A stretch of DNA of 64,000 bases, from the NCBI GenBank assembly GCA_008933995.1, contig WARS01000034.1, positions 6,416,207 through 6,480,206 of the forward strand. Reading direction: 5' to 3'. Each line of letters begins with the position of its first letter. The stretch's first letter is position 1. This stretch comes from Datnioides undecimradiatus. Lineage: Eukaryota > Chordata > Actinopteri > Lobotiformes > Datnioididae. This document shows positions 1 through 14,059 of the stretch, one piece after another. The position numbers and the translations under genes are program-made. A model generated the notes under the pieces. It was not told the DNA's origin and searched no databases. It worked only from the letters and a program-made list of their open reading frames with translations.

Positions 1-1779
1 TGTCAATCGTGAGCCCAATTACAACAATCTATGGCATCTGAGGGAGGACGCAGGGCAAAAAACAAGCGGTGGATAAAAGCACTTTGGTTCTCCATCACTG
101 TGCAACCCACCATCTTTACTAGTTGGTTTTGATGATGGCAACTTCTTCCCTTTTCTTCAAAATGAACCAATACTTAAGGATCGCCCTTTTGACACAGTGG
201 AGGAGGTCTAGAGGTCATGAAGTGACCAGTAGCAGATGATCTACAGCGCATGTGATTCTTTATGCAGTTACATCAATGAACTCTGAGGAATCACTGCATA
301 AGGTGACTACTCTGAGGGCACAGAGGCTGAATACTAGCTTTCAAAGATGATTTTAAGCCAATTTGAGGAAGAAAAGCAAGTTGAGCAAACAAGTGAACAG
401 CCTTATTGTATTATCACCTTCTACATGTGTTACATGGAGGCAAAAGAATATGGCAAAGAATAGCTTAGCAACATCTGCAATAACGTTTGGGTCCACCAGA
501 CTGATGTAGCATCACTTTATCAACATAATTATTTACTCCAAGTCTGGTTTTGGTCTCCATCAACGGAGAAAAATATGTGGCTTGGGTTGCTAAACACCCC
601 ACTATGTTCACCAACTAGTTTGTTTGGCTGATATGTGATGGTAGTGATCAGTGGGTTCATCAGCATTGAAAAAAATGATATGATATGAGCAGAGTTTGTG
701 CAATAAAACCAAAATGTTGAGCAAAAAGAGGCAGAGAAAAGGGGAAACAAGCAGCCCTCTTGCTGAATTCACATCACAACATCACCAGTATTTCTTTGGT
801 TCTATTAAACCTGATTGCACCATTCATCTGCATCCTTGACTGCACTGGGACCAACCCCCCCATTTCACTTACAGGTCAATAACATCCAGAGGCTAAAACA
901 CCCTGGAACCAGCTCCTCTCTTCTCTGGCCAACTTCCTCACCAAGAGGCTTCACTGCAAGATCCCTTTGATGAACACAGATTCTGTCTTATTAATGAGGG
1001 GGGAAATTAGTGGATACAGAGATTTTTGCCAGTCGTAATTCTTCTGACGTCTCATTAAAATCCAGCATGGAAGTGCACTGTCCTACAGCTACCCCTGCTC
1101 AGTCTAAAAAGGAGAGTAGGTGGGTAGAACCTCTCCTTTCTGCCCCAACTCTCAGAGGATTTGGGGTTCAGGGTTTCTGGAGGACATGGTAGGAGGGTCT
1201 GTGGGTTGGATAGTGAATCCCCTGTAAGAAACACCAAAGGCCAAAAACCCTAAGAAATGTCAGCCTGTTGGGGCCTTGGGTTTAATTTAACTCAGTAATG
1301 ATTCCATTTTATAAAGCTGCTACACACACACACACACTCAGGGGATTTGTAATTGGCAGCCATTCCACCACTATCACAATCCATATATTTAACAATGTAG
1401 CACATTCTGAATAACTCTTTCCACGATAACGGTCTTGGAATATTTCTATTCCAGAGATCAAACTGTACCCGCACACATTAACATATCATACAACATAAAA
1501 ACAAATGTTTTAGTTAAAGCTGTGAGCTTTCCAGTTGCGACTGTCTTGACCAGTAATATCTGATGACAGCACAACACACATTATCACACCTTATCTTATC
1601 TGACAGCAAGTATAAAACTATAATTTAAATAAACTGTCAATAACTCAATTTGTCACACTAGAAAGTAGTTTAATTGTGTGGGTTAGGCTGATTAAGTTGT
1701 AAACATAAAGAGATATTTATAACTACAAATGTTCTATATGATGTCCATCAAGTGTGACTGTGTTCACACTTAACCCTTA
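1..1779. other. no supported gene
   Basis: Both strands contain only short frames without recognisable domains or splice-consistent structure. I see only the CA repeat at 1321-1338. Confidence 0.6.
1321..1338. repeat. short (CA)n microsatellite
   Basis: About eight CA units in a row in unannotated sequence. Confidence 0.85.
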
Positions 1780-2056
1780 CATATTGTTCTGTTCATTTGA
1801 TGTTCATTTGTTTATCTTGTAAATTCATAGCCAATTTATAGCCTTATTTTATCTTAGCTTAGATTACATTCTTTGCTTCATTTTATCCTATTTATCTAAT
1901 TTTATTTTATTTTATTTTACCTCGTGCATGCTTCTTATTATATGTTACTTATTTTTATGTTTGATGTATGTACCAAATCACTAAGGCAAATTCCTAGTAA
2001 TGTGAAACCTCTTCAGTTACATGGCAATAAACACAATTGTGATTCTGATTCTGATT
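1780..2056 (+). mobile_element. LINE 3' tail (L2 type)
   Basis: The segment ends GGCAATAAACACAATTG followed by tandem TGATTC units (2036-2056). A polyadenylation-like motif followed by a short tandem repeat is the 3' signature of L2-type LINEs. An ATTTT-rich simple repeat sits inside at about 1896-1919. No coding part survives, and the 5' boundary is approximate. Confidence 0.65.
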
Positions 2057-5000
2057 AGAAGGTTTGATCCCATCCAGCTGCCTGTTTCAGACACGATCGT
2101 AGGATTCCTTTATTTATCAGCATGCAAAAGCTGAACCTTTTACATGCAGGCTGCAAATGGACTTTGATGGCATATGGGGCACGATTTGATGAATGTACTG
2201 TTTATCATCAGGCCACAGATGAGACAGGAATTGGGTTGAAAAAATAATAAATGCTGCCAAAACACAGTGTGGTCTCCAGTGATTAGTTTACAGAGAGACA
2301 ACTGATATCTGGACAACTGGATCGTATTTTATGAACAAAATGTGTTGGTATTCTCTCTGATGTACTCCAGCTGTTGCCTGAAGGACAGCTAGCTTTACCT
2401 GTTGCTAACGTAGCGGTGTCGGGTCCTGGTCTCCAGCTTCTGTTCTTCTATTCAACCGAAGTCATGTCCCAGACAAACAGAGCCCACAAGATGAGAGTCC
2501 ACAAGTAGATAATGCTAGCTAGAAGGACCCACATGCTTCCAGGGAAAGCTAGACCAGCTTGACACAAGCTGACATGGAGAAGCTCCCGCTGGGCATAAAA
2601 GAAAGAGGAATTTCAGCCAGGAAGAATTTAGATTAACATGACCTGACCAATCCAGCAAATGGTAACTTCGCTACACAACATGCAAACCAAGAAATGTGAT
2701 GAGGATCCACCTGTGGGGCACTAATCTTGGAAAATTAACCCCTACACTCAAGTCTGCACATAACAGAAGGCTAAGGGTCCACTACGTTCCATTACCAGAC
2801 AGATTGCCTGATCTGCTGGGGGTGGACAAGACAAACAGAGTGGCCAACTAGGGATGCAGGTTAGATGACCACCACCCTTCCTCACAGGCCAGAGTAAGCG
2901 GCACATCTAGGACTTGCAAGAGGGACATAAATCCACATCTTCCCTGACAACAGTTCAAAGGTGTCAAGGAAGAGAGCTGCCTTCTCCTGTGGCAAATCCC
3001 AGGTGAGGAACATCTCTCCTTTTGGGTGTTTTTACCCACAAAGCCACAAATGGCATAAAGGGTCATAAAGGGACAAAAACATTCATTTCTTACAACTCCA
3101 GAGGGGCCACCTGTTCTCTGAGACATGGACAAACGCAAATAAATTGTGTTAACTACTGAAAATTACCTGAAAACGATGTCAATATGTGGGTCCAAAAATC
3201 AATGAGGTGTGGCAAACTAATCTTTTGAGCCAGTAGTGAATAATAAGTGGGATAAAAACAGCGAACCACGGGATGGGCTACTCTTTTTGATCTGTTTTGT
3301 TTTACCTCATTTGTTCCTGTCTATGTTTAATACCTGTGCAAAAGCAGCAAAAAACACGATAAGGACAAGAAGCCATGACAGAACTTATTTAGTACAGGCT
3401 ATGCAGTTGCAAAGATGGTTTTATGTTCAGTCCGCTTCATTTTCCCTGAACTCTGTGCTATTTTCTCAGCAGCTACTGAAGAATAAGAACCTGCACTGAG
3501 ATAAGAAGCTGTGATGAATAAAAGTTAATAAATGATAGCAATTAAGTTCTAATTGCGCCTTTCATATCTATTATACCATCATAGTGTTAGGACAGGTTGT
3601 TATTCTCACATTCTAGTTCGAGCCACTTATTTTCTATATTTAAACAGAATTCCAGGAGAAGTTTCCCAGAGGTGGCCCAACAGTGGTGACCACAAATCAT
3701 AGTGTTCATTTCATCTTTTTAAACGTGAAGGCTACTATGTGTGGATAAGAAGACAGGGGCACAGCAACCCCAGCTGAGGTCTGGGTGCAAACTGAATATC
3801 CAATCATCATGAACTTAATTTAACCTCCATGTGGAGTCCCACGCCCTTGCCAGTAAGACTGAATAGTGGTCAGATTTCCTTGTTTGCCCGCCAAGGAAAA
3901 TCTAGTGCTAAGTACGGCTTCAAAACACTACCCTGTGTGGCGAGGCCACTCTTCTGGTGTAATGAGGGAATACATTTTGTTTTTAATTTATCTGTGAAGG
4001 TAAATTTGCCTCATTTTGATAGTTATGTAAAAAAGAACTCATCTAAACAACAAGAAGACTGGCGTACATGTGTCTTAATGCAGACCCCTTATGTTCCTCG
4101 ATGAAGATGCCAACCTGCAGCTCATGCACGTGTTATGACTAAACATTCTGGCCCAATATATTGGTGATGAGAAAAACATTAAAAACCAATAACCATCTCT
4201 CAATAAATAGCCATATTTGAAGTTATGCTAGTGCCGTGTCTTAATATAGGCAAGGCTTAAGAAGTCTTAGACTTTCCTAAATTACTAAGAGGGACTATCC
4301 TGCTGTGGTGGAAGCAGCAAGAGGAACACAGATTCACCTTGAAGGATAAGAGGCATGTATTTTCTAAATTTAGAAAAAATTTAATTCACACTCACAAAAA
4401 GACTACACAACAACTGTTATAGCATCAGTGTGCATGTTGGAAGCATCCAGTTGCAGTAAATTAGCAAAAAGATGGTTAACATCATTTCCCATCATGCCTA
4501 TATTTCTCTCCAGTTACTGGACAACATTGTCCTCATCACTGCCCATTTCAACGGCTGATGATGCTGATGACTGCCTGTTGTGTTCACCATCTCCGCCCAT
4601 TGTTGGAGAACTTCTGCTTTAGGATCGTACCTTCTCGCCTTGCTTTGGTTTTCAACACGGCACAACGTAAATAAGGGGAATTAGTTCCAAAGCACCGGGA
4701 GACATGAGTAATTCATCATTGAGTAATTCATAATTCAGGTGGTGCTGCAGTACTGATGCAAACACAGCTCACACTGCACCCGCACACTGTCTTCTCTGTC
4801 CTCGGCATTCAGTGAATTTGTCATGAGCGCTGTGTGGTCTGTCTGTAAACACACACACTGTTCGCACCACTCAAGCGAGTACTCTAAAAAATACAATACA
4901 CAAGGGTCGACAGTGAGTCTTTCAGATTTTTTTTCAAATGTTAAAATCAGAGCACACAGAAGGTGACTGGCTCTCTTCTATCTTTGTTTGTTTACCAGTA

Positions 5001-5330
5001 CAGTGTGCCATGAATTCATCCCCATCACCTGTTTATCAAGCCGCTGCACAAAGTGTTTGCCTCTGCAAAGCACTCACTGTGATTTTTCTCAAACTGTGCC
5101 GTTCTAACACTAATGAATATCTATGTATTGATCTGGCGAGAGGAAAAAATAACAGCACAACAGCTCCTGTTACTGATGAACACGCTTTTCCCTTTGGCTC
5201 TGATTGTCCTGACCAAGGACACATTCTGGGTCCTAGATCTTGCAGAAACATTCTTAAAAAACATCATATAGTAAAGTGACAGGCACCAAACAACGTCACA
5301 TACAGAGCTACTCATTTGACCTAGCAACCG
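2057..5330. other. no supported gene
   Basis: The longest frames here (up to 113 codons, near 4938-5279) have no family resemblance and overlap competing frames on the other strand. I see nothing else. Confidence 0.6.
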
Positions 5331-5617
5331 TTCATCCATCCATTTTCTGTAACCGCTGTATGCCTTTCGGGGGGGTCGGTGAGGTGCTGGAGCCTATCCC
5401 AGCAGTCACTGGGCAGAAGGCAGGGTACACCCACGACAGGTCGCCAGTCTGTCGCTGGGGTGACACGGAGACAGACAAACTCATGCACACTCACATTCAC
5501 TCCTACAGTCAATGTGAACATGCAAACTCAACACAGAAAGGCTCCAGTCTGGAATCACACCCGAGACCTTTTTGCTGTGGGGCAAGGTGCTAACCACGAA
5601 GCCATGGTGCCACCCTG
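5331..5617 (-). repeat. tRNA-derived SINE-like repeat, full length
   Basis: Read on the minus strand, the head carries an A-box-like TGGTTAGCACC (near 5590-5600) and a degenerate B-box-like GGTGTGATTCC (near 5560), as in tRNA-derived SINEs. The body includes GACCTGTCGTGGGTGTACCC and CTGGGATAGGCTCCAGCA, and the 3' end is GGATGGATGAA. Candidate target duplications of nine bases with one mismatch flank it: GACCTAGCA at 5318-5326 and GACCTTGCA at 5617-5625. A second copy is at 49184-49500. Confidence 0.75.
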
Positions 5618-5635
5618 ACCTTGCAGTCACAATCT

Positions 5636-5795
5636 TGCAATGATGTATGGTGGCAGGTGGTGGTTACTCTTTTTATTGTGTTGTTTCTCATTGTCTAACC
5701 CTGTGCACTGTGAGGACTGCACTGTAATTTCATTGTTTGGAACAATGACAATAAAGCATTCTGTTCTATTCTATTCTATTCTATTCTAGTCTAGT
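5636..5795 (+). mobile_element. LINE 3' tail with (ATTCT)n
   Basis: This 160-bp segment ends ACAATGACAATAAAG followed by TTCTA/ATTCT repeats (about 5757-5788). It resembles the tail of L2-like LINEs. It starts directly after the SINE at 5331-5617. No coding part remains. Confidence 0.65.
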
Positions 5796-7028
5796 CCTGC
5801 TCTCATTTCCTCATCTTGGTACAACTTGGTGATGAACCAATTGGACATGAAGTGGGTTTTTTTTAATATATTATATTAATTTTGGTCTGATGGAGGTGTT
5901 ATGAACTCTTTATTAATATGAAAATAGTTTGACAGTTATTAGGCTCAATTTAAAAAAAAAAAATCTCATATCACCAGTCACTAATCAAAACTATGAGCAC
6001 ATTGTGACCTTTAGACTAGTACTGCTACTACTTTTTCATGTCACCATCTTGTGTCAAAGAGGGCATTAAATGTACTTCTGCTGCGTGACATAAGTTAGCA
6101 ATTGCATCATCTTTCAAACTCTGACACTTTTTTTTTTTCGTTTTTAAAAAATTAATAATCAAAACCAATAATCCTAGCGAAATTCATGCACATTTCCATC
6201 TGCCCCAGTGTTTTTTGTAATTCTCCACACGGTGGCTCAAACAAACAATTTCCTCATGAAAGATCAAGATTATTTGCATATTTCCCCATAGACTAAAGCA
6301 GAGCTTTAAAAAGAGTGCAGATTGATTGCTGTGTGAGAGCAGAAAGGGTTTTTATACTTTTCTACCACCCAGTATTTTCCAGTCAGCTGGGAAATGGCTA
6401 ACTAAAAGTTTGGCCATCCAACATGAAGTCTTAAACACTGTAGCGCAGACCTGGGGGATTTGCCTGCATCTCTGTCTTTGTTTTATTTGTCACAAAGAAA
6501 AGCAAACCCTGTTTTTTGTAAAGACTGGGCCTCCAGCGTTGAAACGCTCTGCTGTTCCTCTGGGGATCATCCAGTTGTCCATAAATGAACAAACAGTGTT
6601 TTAAGGTCAGAACCTCCTGCTGCCGGCAGCCTGGTGTCTGTGGCTCAGTGTGTTCTGCACCTGCTGACATACATATACACAGGTAATAAGCAGCAGGTGC
6701 ACCTCGCCGTCTCCATGGATGCCTCTCTGCTCTGTCCACCTCTCCAGCAATGTTACATCATTTGGCTCAGACCTCCTCCAGCTCACATCTGATCATTCAG
6801 TCTTGCAAATATTTAGAAGTGGACAAAATCCTACTACTTCCCTTGAAATGTTGCACAAGTTTTGATACAGCTTGGGTAAGTCTTAAGTTTAGCATGCGTA
6901 AAGATTCTCTTCAGATGCTGTCAGATTGACCTTAAGAGTGGTCAAAACCAGAATTGAGGAGACCGAGGCAGGAGGTAAAGCAAAATCCAAGCGCTGGGGA
7001 TTTATTTATGTTGATCAGGATGCTCCCT

Positions 7029-7031
<3 letters not shown>

Positions 7032-7073
<42 letters not shown>
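7032..7073 (+). repeat. poly(A) tract, 42 bases
   Basis: There is an uninterrupted run of A after GCTCCCTAGT. It is the longest homopolymer in the window. No retroposed gene or SINE body is recognisable directly upstream. Confidence 0.95.
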
Positions 7074-7076
<3 letters not shown>

Positions 7077-10000
7077 CATCAAGCTCCTGCAAACAACGCC
7101 AACAACAACTGAAACAAGAGGCAGGCTTTCACAGGGGTCACTACTGGGTGCTGCCACCAACAGGGGTGCTGTAAAGTCACCTATTTTCCAAACCCTCTAT
7201 GCTGCAGCTAAACAAGTATTTATGCTAAACATAAAGTATTAACATGAATAAACTCATTCATAGTTAATCCCGAGGTTAAGTTAGCAAACACAGCTGTGGT
7301 CCATACTCCTCAAGCATCTCAACAGTCCTGTCTGTGTTGGTTTCCCTGGGAGGAGTGCACCAGTGAGTGTTAGCACATGGCATTATGTTCCCATTATGTT
7401 TACTACAGCTGCAAACCACGTTTACCTAACATGATCTAAGCTGTTTGCTCCTGATTGACTGAGCTGCTGAATGGTTCTTCACACAATACAGCATCTGAGA
7501 CAAGCAGCACTTAGAACATATGTAATTATTAACACAAAACAGCCAGTAAATGCAATATATGACATATTGCGCTATAAGTATACTGTGTATTTTTGTGCAA
7601 TCCAATCAGGAATCCTTAAATGTAACAGAGGCTGAGGGGACCTCACTATGTCTCATCCTTCTCTACCATGGAGCTTCACAGTTTCCCAAAAACTACATCA
7701 GTCCGTAAAGGTATTGGCTACTTCAGCTCAATCTATACATCAGATAAATACAAATGTAAGTAATAGAAGAGCCGTGCAGCCGAGCAAGGCTACAGGAAAT
7801 TGTTTTAATATATATGGCTTGCTGTCAGGTCTGAGATCAGCTCACATCAGCAGTGATAAGCTTGATTGTTATATTTGAACATGGAAGTTAAAGGACCTTG
7901 ACCACGGCAGTATTCGTAAACAATGGTGTCCAAAGAAAAGGAACCGCATCGAGCAGAAGCACCAAGACAACACGTGTTCATGTTCAACTAAAAAAAGTGG
8001 CCATTGAGAGTTAAAGATCCAGTCTGGTGACGGTTCTGGATAGTTACATATTCCATTATCTAAATCTAGCCAAACATGAACCACAGCATTATCAGATCAT
8101 AATACCAATTTATCTTCCAAGTCAAAGATGCTGGCCTGCCAGTAGCAGCATCAGATCTCACAATTTGGAGCACTGTCCCATGAAATTTGATCCAAACCTT
8201 TGAAGACCTTGAGATGTAGTTGGAATCTCTGGAAACAGATAATTTTGCCATGGTTTCCATTGCCATTGGAAAGTAATTGATGCCTTCAAACAAGGTCATG
8301 CTCATTGATGTGCATATAAACTTAAATTTGTTGCAACTGGAAATTTGCTAATAACTTCAAGATTTTAAGAAAAAGCTGCCAGTTGCTTCTGTGTGCTGGT
8401 AAAAGGATAAAAAAGAACAGTTAAACAAAAAAACTACCTAAAGGCCCAACTTTAGACCACATCGTGCAGCCTTCCTCAGTAGATGGAGTTGCTCTCTTGT
8501 CAATGAATTGAGTTTTTTTCCCTTTCCTAGCCCAGTCACCTCTCAATCCAGCAGCCTGAAAGCAGAGCTGCATCCCAACACTTTAACAGCCGATTCATGC
8601 GCTATATATGAACAGCTGGAGGCCACAATGAACTGTGGAGAGACTTTAGCTGTCACCACAAGTCAAGAGTTCTCACGTAAAGGGTTGTCGTCTTTAGCTC
8701 ACCTCTTTTTCCTGCCAACTGTACGATAACAGTCGAAAAGAAGCGTGGGTAAAAAACTGCCACTACTACTTTAAAGCAACAACCATAGGAGAAACTAGGA
8801 CAAACAGGTTAAACAGGTTGTTTAACATGTTAATGTGCTGTCATAGTTTGAGTGCTATTGACATCTTAGCAGGTGATGGCCTGAAAGGGAAACACTTGCA
8901 TTAACCCGGCCAGCCCCCAGAGCACCAATGTGCCCCCCCGTGAATGATCAGAGCCAGCCTCTGAAACCGACCAACGGCGCTCAGAGGGGCCGATCCTGGC
9001 CACTCAGCAGAGCACTGATACGACCATTTAAATGGAAGAACAAGGGGCATCTCTCACTGTCCATTAGGATCCCCAGGGGTGCTTCGAGCATGGGTCATTA
9101 AAGACTGCTTTACAGCAAGGGCTTGTAAACCGAGGGTCTCCTGCTGGTTAGACAGGGGAAGAATTAGTCCTGTGTCAAGTATTAATCTTGCTGTAAACAT
9201 GAGTGTGTATTCAAGACATTAGCATGGCAGGAAAGAGATAAATCCTACTCTAACTTTCCCGCTGTGCTGTCACGAGGTTGGGATTTGTGGTCCTGGGTGA
9301 GCCATTCTGTGAATATCAGATGTTTTTCCCTGAAATCTAGTACTGACATCCATGGTCCCAACAGAGTCATGTCAGCATGTCATAAACTACAATTAGCCAG
9401 TGAAATTACTCAAGGTACTAGGATGAACTGAAAGGATGGATTCGCACAAATATGAAATTTGGATGACTTTAGTGAGTCTCCACGAGACTGATGATTTCGC
9501 TTCTGAGTTAAGTGATGGAGGCCAGGAAAATTTGGAAAAGGTTGGACCTCGTGACAAGATTTGTTTTTGTTAAACTCATGAAAATGTTTCCCTCCTTTCA
9601 TGTTCGTAAGGTTCGTAAAGGTAGAGTAGATACACGTCCACACATCTTCATGTTTTGTGTTTAAACTTCAATGAGCGTTCAAGCAAAATACTGGTAGTAG
9701 ACTCAGACTTTTGGAACTGCTGTACCGGTTCTACTAAACTACGGATAACTTCCGTAAATACATGGAACCCAAACACAACTTAATATCATACAGTAATTTA
9801 AACTGATCTGTATTTATGCTATGCAGCAACAGGGTGATGGAGCTGGGAAGAAAGAGGAATAAAGAATCAGCTATGACAGCTATAAAGGATCCGTTTCAGT
9901 TGCAGCTCTTGCCAAGTGTGAAGGTGTTTCCACAGCTGTTTTCACATCACTAATGCAAGATGTCACATTGATTACTTGTGTTAGTTATTATCCCATTAAA

Positions 10001-11308
10001 TGCAACTTTTTAAATTATTATTCATAATGATCCACGCTATGAAGAATGCACAGCTTTTGTTTGCATTCATTTTGACCTCAGTTCTTGGAGGTGGTGTAAA
10101 AGTATAGATAATAACAATGCCACTTCATGCTTTTAGTGTTCAAGGTTGAACTATTAAGTTATTTAATAGGATGCCATTAAACCAATAGTTACAGAAATTT
10201 CCAACATTGTCTGCTACACTTATAAGCTACAAACCCAGGTGGAGATGCTGTGTGAATTTAATGAAAACAGATGGTATGGAGTGGCGTGTGCAGAAATATG
10301 AAAGTTCACCGTGAAGCCCGAGGCCCTTTTTATTGACCCCGGATGACCTTTCATTGCATCATTTTCTTTCTTTTAAACCGCGGTATTCTCTCAACTGTAT
10401 ACATTTATATTTAATTTCCTTTTATTGCACCTTGAACAGGGAGGCGTCTCTGTAAAGTAAAAGGCTGTACCAGTTGTCCTCACGGTGCTCTGCTGATGTT
10501 CGGGAATGGAAGAGAGCGGGTTTTGTGGAACACTCTTTCGCACACATTCTACAGGCTTCAATGGAAGCTTTAAGTCACAAAGTGTACGGCTCAAAAGACG
10601 AGAAGATTAACAGTGGGAGATAAAAAGAAACAGAGAGAAGGCTCTCAGAGAGTGCGCGGACCGTGGAAATGAGATGCTGATGTTCTGTTAGCTCGTTTGT
10701 CACTGTTCTCCTTCACAGGAAAGCCTGTGTAAAGTATTCATGGGCTCCATTTTAATTTACATTTTCCTTTCTGCATTAGATCACTATTGACTCTCAGTGA
10801 GCCCTCCACAGCAAAGAATCTTTGACAAAACCGCAATGATGTGCCAAAGTGTGATATCGCAGCTGAACGTCTGCTGAGGCATACTGAAATGACTATTCCC
10901 TTGCCAGTTTAACACCACCATTGCACAAGTGGAACGCAAGGTGGAATAGATAGAGATGTGATTAAAAATTAAGTCAGGAATCAATTCCTACCATAAATAA
11001 TTCAACAGACCAGTGGAGGCTCAGATTAAAAGCATACAAAATTATTAAAGAAAGAATGAGATCGTGGATACAAGCAGCCAAAACGCATCTTCCTCATGGG
11101 GTGGCTGGGATCCGCCTAAGGTATAAAAGGTAAGGAGCTCAGACATGTCATCACGAAGCCTCCAGGGTCCAGAACTCATTTGAGAGTTTATGTATCTCAT
11201 ATCTTGGGAACACGCCAGGATATCCCAGGAGGAGTTGGAAAATGTTGGAGGGGGGTGTTGGGACTTCAGCATTAACCAACAGACAGTTGTCAAATCAGTT
11301 ACTGTTAT

Positions 11309-11343
11309 TCGTATTAGTAGTAGTATGAGTAGTAGTAGTAGTT
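11309..11343. repeat. (AGT)n trinucleotide repeat
   Basis: About ten AGT units with one ATG interruption. Confidence 0.85.
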
Positions 11344-14059
11344 ACATGGTCTACATGATTACGAAATGGGTCCAAAAAGGATCCAAGGACATCCTGAACC
11401 TGGAATATCAGTTCTTAATTATAAAGAAATTAAAATAAAGCTTGTATATTCACTTATTTTTCAAGAAACAATCATAAATGGGGCAAAGACAGCCAACCCT
11501 TGTAGGAACAGATTGAACCCTGAGCAACAGCGCTGTTACTCCAACACCAACCCTGGTAGAAGAGTGATGATCAATCCATTGATCAATAATCAATTAACAA
11601 ACAGCGGCGGCATCGGGAGGATCAATACTCTTGCTTGAACTTTCAACTCCTCAAACCTCCGCATCAGCCATTCCCGATGAAATCATATTCTTCGACAGCT
11701 TGAACACATGGGGGAACACTTGGTCGGTGTTAATCATAGATTACTCTAACCCGGGTGGATTCCCATTGCTTTAAATGTGATAACTCAAGGTGGACTGCCT
11801 CCCGGGCGATGTCTTGGAACACATCCTCTACCTTTCAGTTCAGATCTAAATGTAGTGGTGAACCTCCGTGCGCAATACACTCTCCCAGCTAGGCTCCGTC
11901 CTAATTGGTGAGCGGAATTGGCTTTCCACTCCGTGCATTTCAGAGGCGACACATAAGAAAAACAAGAGCTTTACCATAGAAGCAAAAATAGCCATACCCC
12001 AGTGGCTTGCGGTGTGCTGCACACAACAATGTCCCTGATTCAGCTCGTCATGACTCTTCTTCTCATTCGTTCGCTCATCCAAACTGTACCCATAATACAA
12101 AAAATCTCAGTTCTCAAATCAAAACAATAAATCCTCATTATGCCATGATACCAAACTCCCAAGATACCAAAAGACAACAAAGAAGCTACTGTTTAATTCC
12201 TCAAAGCGTTATTGCAAAACATGTTAATCTGATATTGTCTGGCCTTAATTGTGCATTAAACACCTCTTTCCCAGCAACGTCCTCTCTATCACCTGCTCCT
12301 GTAATCAAATTTATTCTCTCATCACTCGAGGCTGAATAAAACATGAGGCCTATTTGCATCACTGAGGAGGCATCGGGTCTCATAGCAAGCGCAGAAAAGC
12401 ACGGCGTCTGCATCCTATCTCGCAGCAGACAAAGTGTTTCTCGCGGTCAGAGGCCTTCGATATCTTCATCTCCACAAAATCCCTTTTGGTTCAAGTCGAG
12501 GTTGCACACATTGGCAGCGGAATATAAAATGGCATCCAGCAGAACTACTTCCATTGGATCTTGGCATTCTTCTGCGCTCTACCCTTCTTGGCAATTCAGC
12601 CATAGCCTGCGCTTTGGAGATATGCAGACTTGAGATATGCTTTTGCTTGTTGTCGAGAATAGAGAAATCCATCTAAAGTTCTGCCACCTTGCACATAACG
12701 GTTATTTGTTTTGCCTGAGTCTTTAAAAGAAAAGGAGGATTTTCTTAAGACTGGTGACACAAAGAAGTTGGCACCCGTAGAACTACAGTGGAGCATTTAG
12801 ATGCAAACTTTTGGATTATGGCCATTTCTGTCAGACAAATCAATTATACGACTTAAAATCATTGTTTCACTGGATTTCCTGACTGCAACGCGGAAGCTCC
12901 TGTATATTAAATCCCTCATTTCCTTCAGCAAGGTGATGACTTTTATTTTCAAATCCCCTGAAGTAAAATACAAAACTGCTTCTCCGCCTCCACAAAGATA
13001 TGACATTCAGTCAGTATCTTTTGATACAGCGTGTCTGAAACAAGATTGAAGGAAATGTACAGAAAGAGGCCCGCCTGCATTATCTGATGAGCTTCCCCAT
13101 CCTGCTTTCTCCACATTCAGTCAGAGGAACCAGCTGGCAGTCCCTTAAGAAGAAAATATATAAGATATCTGAAATGAGGTCATCCATACAATGTCTCTCT
13201 CTGGTGTCCAGTGTTTTTAGACTTTGCCTGTAGAGGAGCTTCTTGTCTAAGCGCTGATAAAATCCGGATATAAAACCTGACGTTGAAGATGAATGTGTCC
13301 CACAGCCACTCTCTCGCCTATCAGTCGCGAGCACAGACGAGGACAGGGGCCTGGGAAACATGTCAGGGAGCTATCTCTGCTGGCGCACCCCTTCTCTCTC
13401 CTGCCCTCTTCACTCACAGGCAGAATTAAAGTTGAAAAGGGTTGCAGTGAGGATAAGAGAGAAGTGTGATTGACAGAGATGGGAAAGAATGCTAATTCAG
13501 TGTTTTGAAAAGACAGTTTTTAGCATGTAGCCTCTAGCGCTCTTCTGGATTTCATAACAGGTTTGTTCCGTGACGTGTTGGGGCATTTGGATGGTTGAGT
13601 CACTATACAGTCACCTCGCCATAATGTTTAAAGATAGCTGATTTGAGTATGACAAAAAGCTGCGCAGGAAAATTATTTTTGCTCGCCGCTAGAAACCATT
13701 CTCATGAAATGGGTCAGAGCATGCACAACTGAGAGAGAAAACGCCAAGCTCCACCATGCTCTTCATGGGCTGGAGTTCGGTTTTAAAGAAAACTACAAGC
13801 ATGAAGGCGTCACTGAACAAAACAACCAAGACAGCACTGCACATTAAATCACTCCAAGGGTTTCATACGGTCTGAAAGCTTCACCTTGAAATCCTAAATA
13901 AACAAGATTAATGGGTCATTAACAGCCATAAGAATTATTATATTTATATTAGAACTTGCTCATGGTGGGTACTGTTGGGTCTCTGTAAATAATATGAATA
14001 GTATGGTCTAGACCTGCTCTAATCGTCAGAACTGTGCCACACGGGGAACAGGGAAACAC

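Larger units (their letters stand above)
5796..14059. other. no supported gene; 42-bp poly(A) inside
   Basis: Over 8 kb I recognise no exon, RNA gene or transposon apart from poly(A) at 7032-7073 and the AGT repeat at 11309-11343. Several overlapping frames at 12.0-12.8 kb on both strands look like chance openings. Confidence 0.6.
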
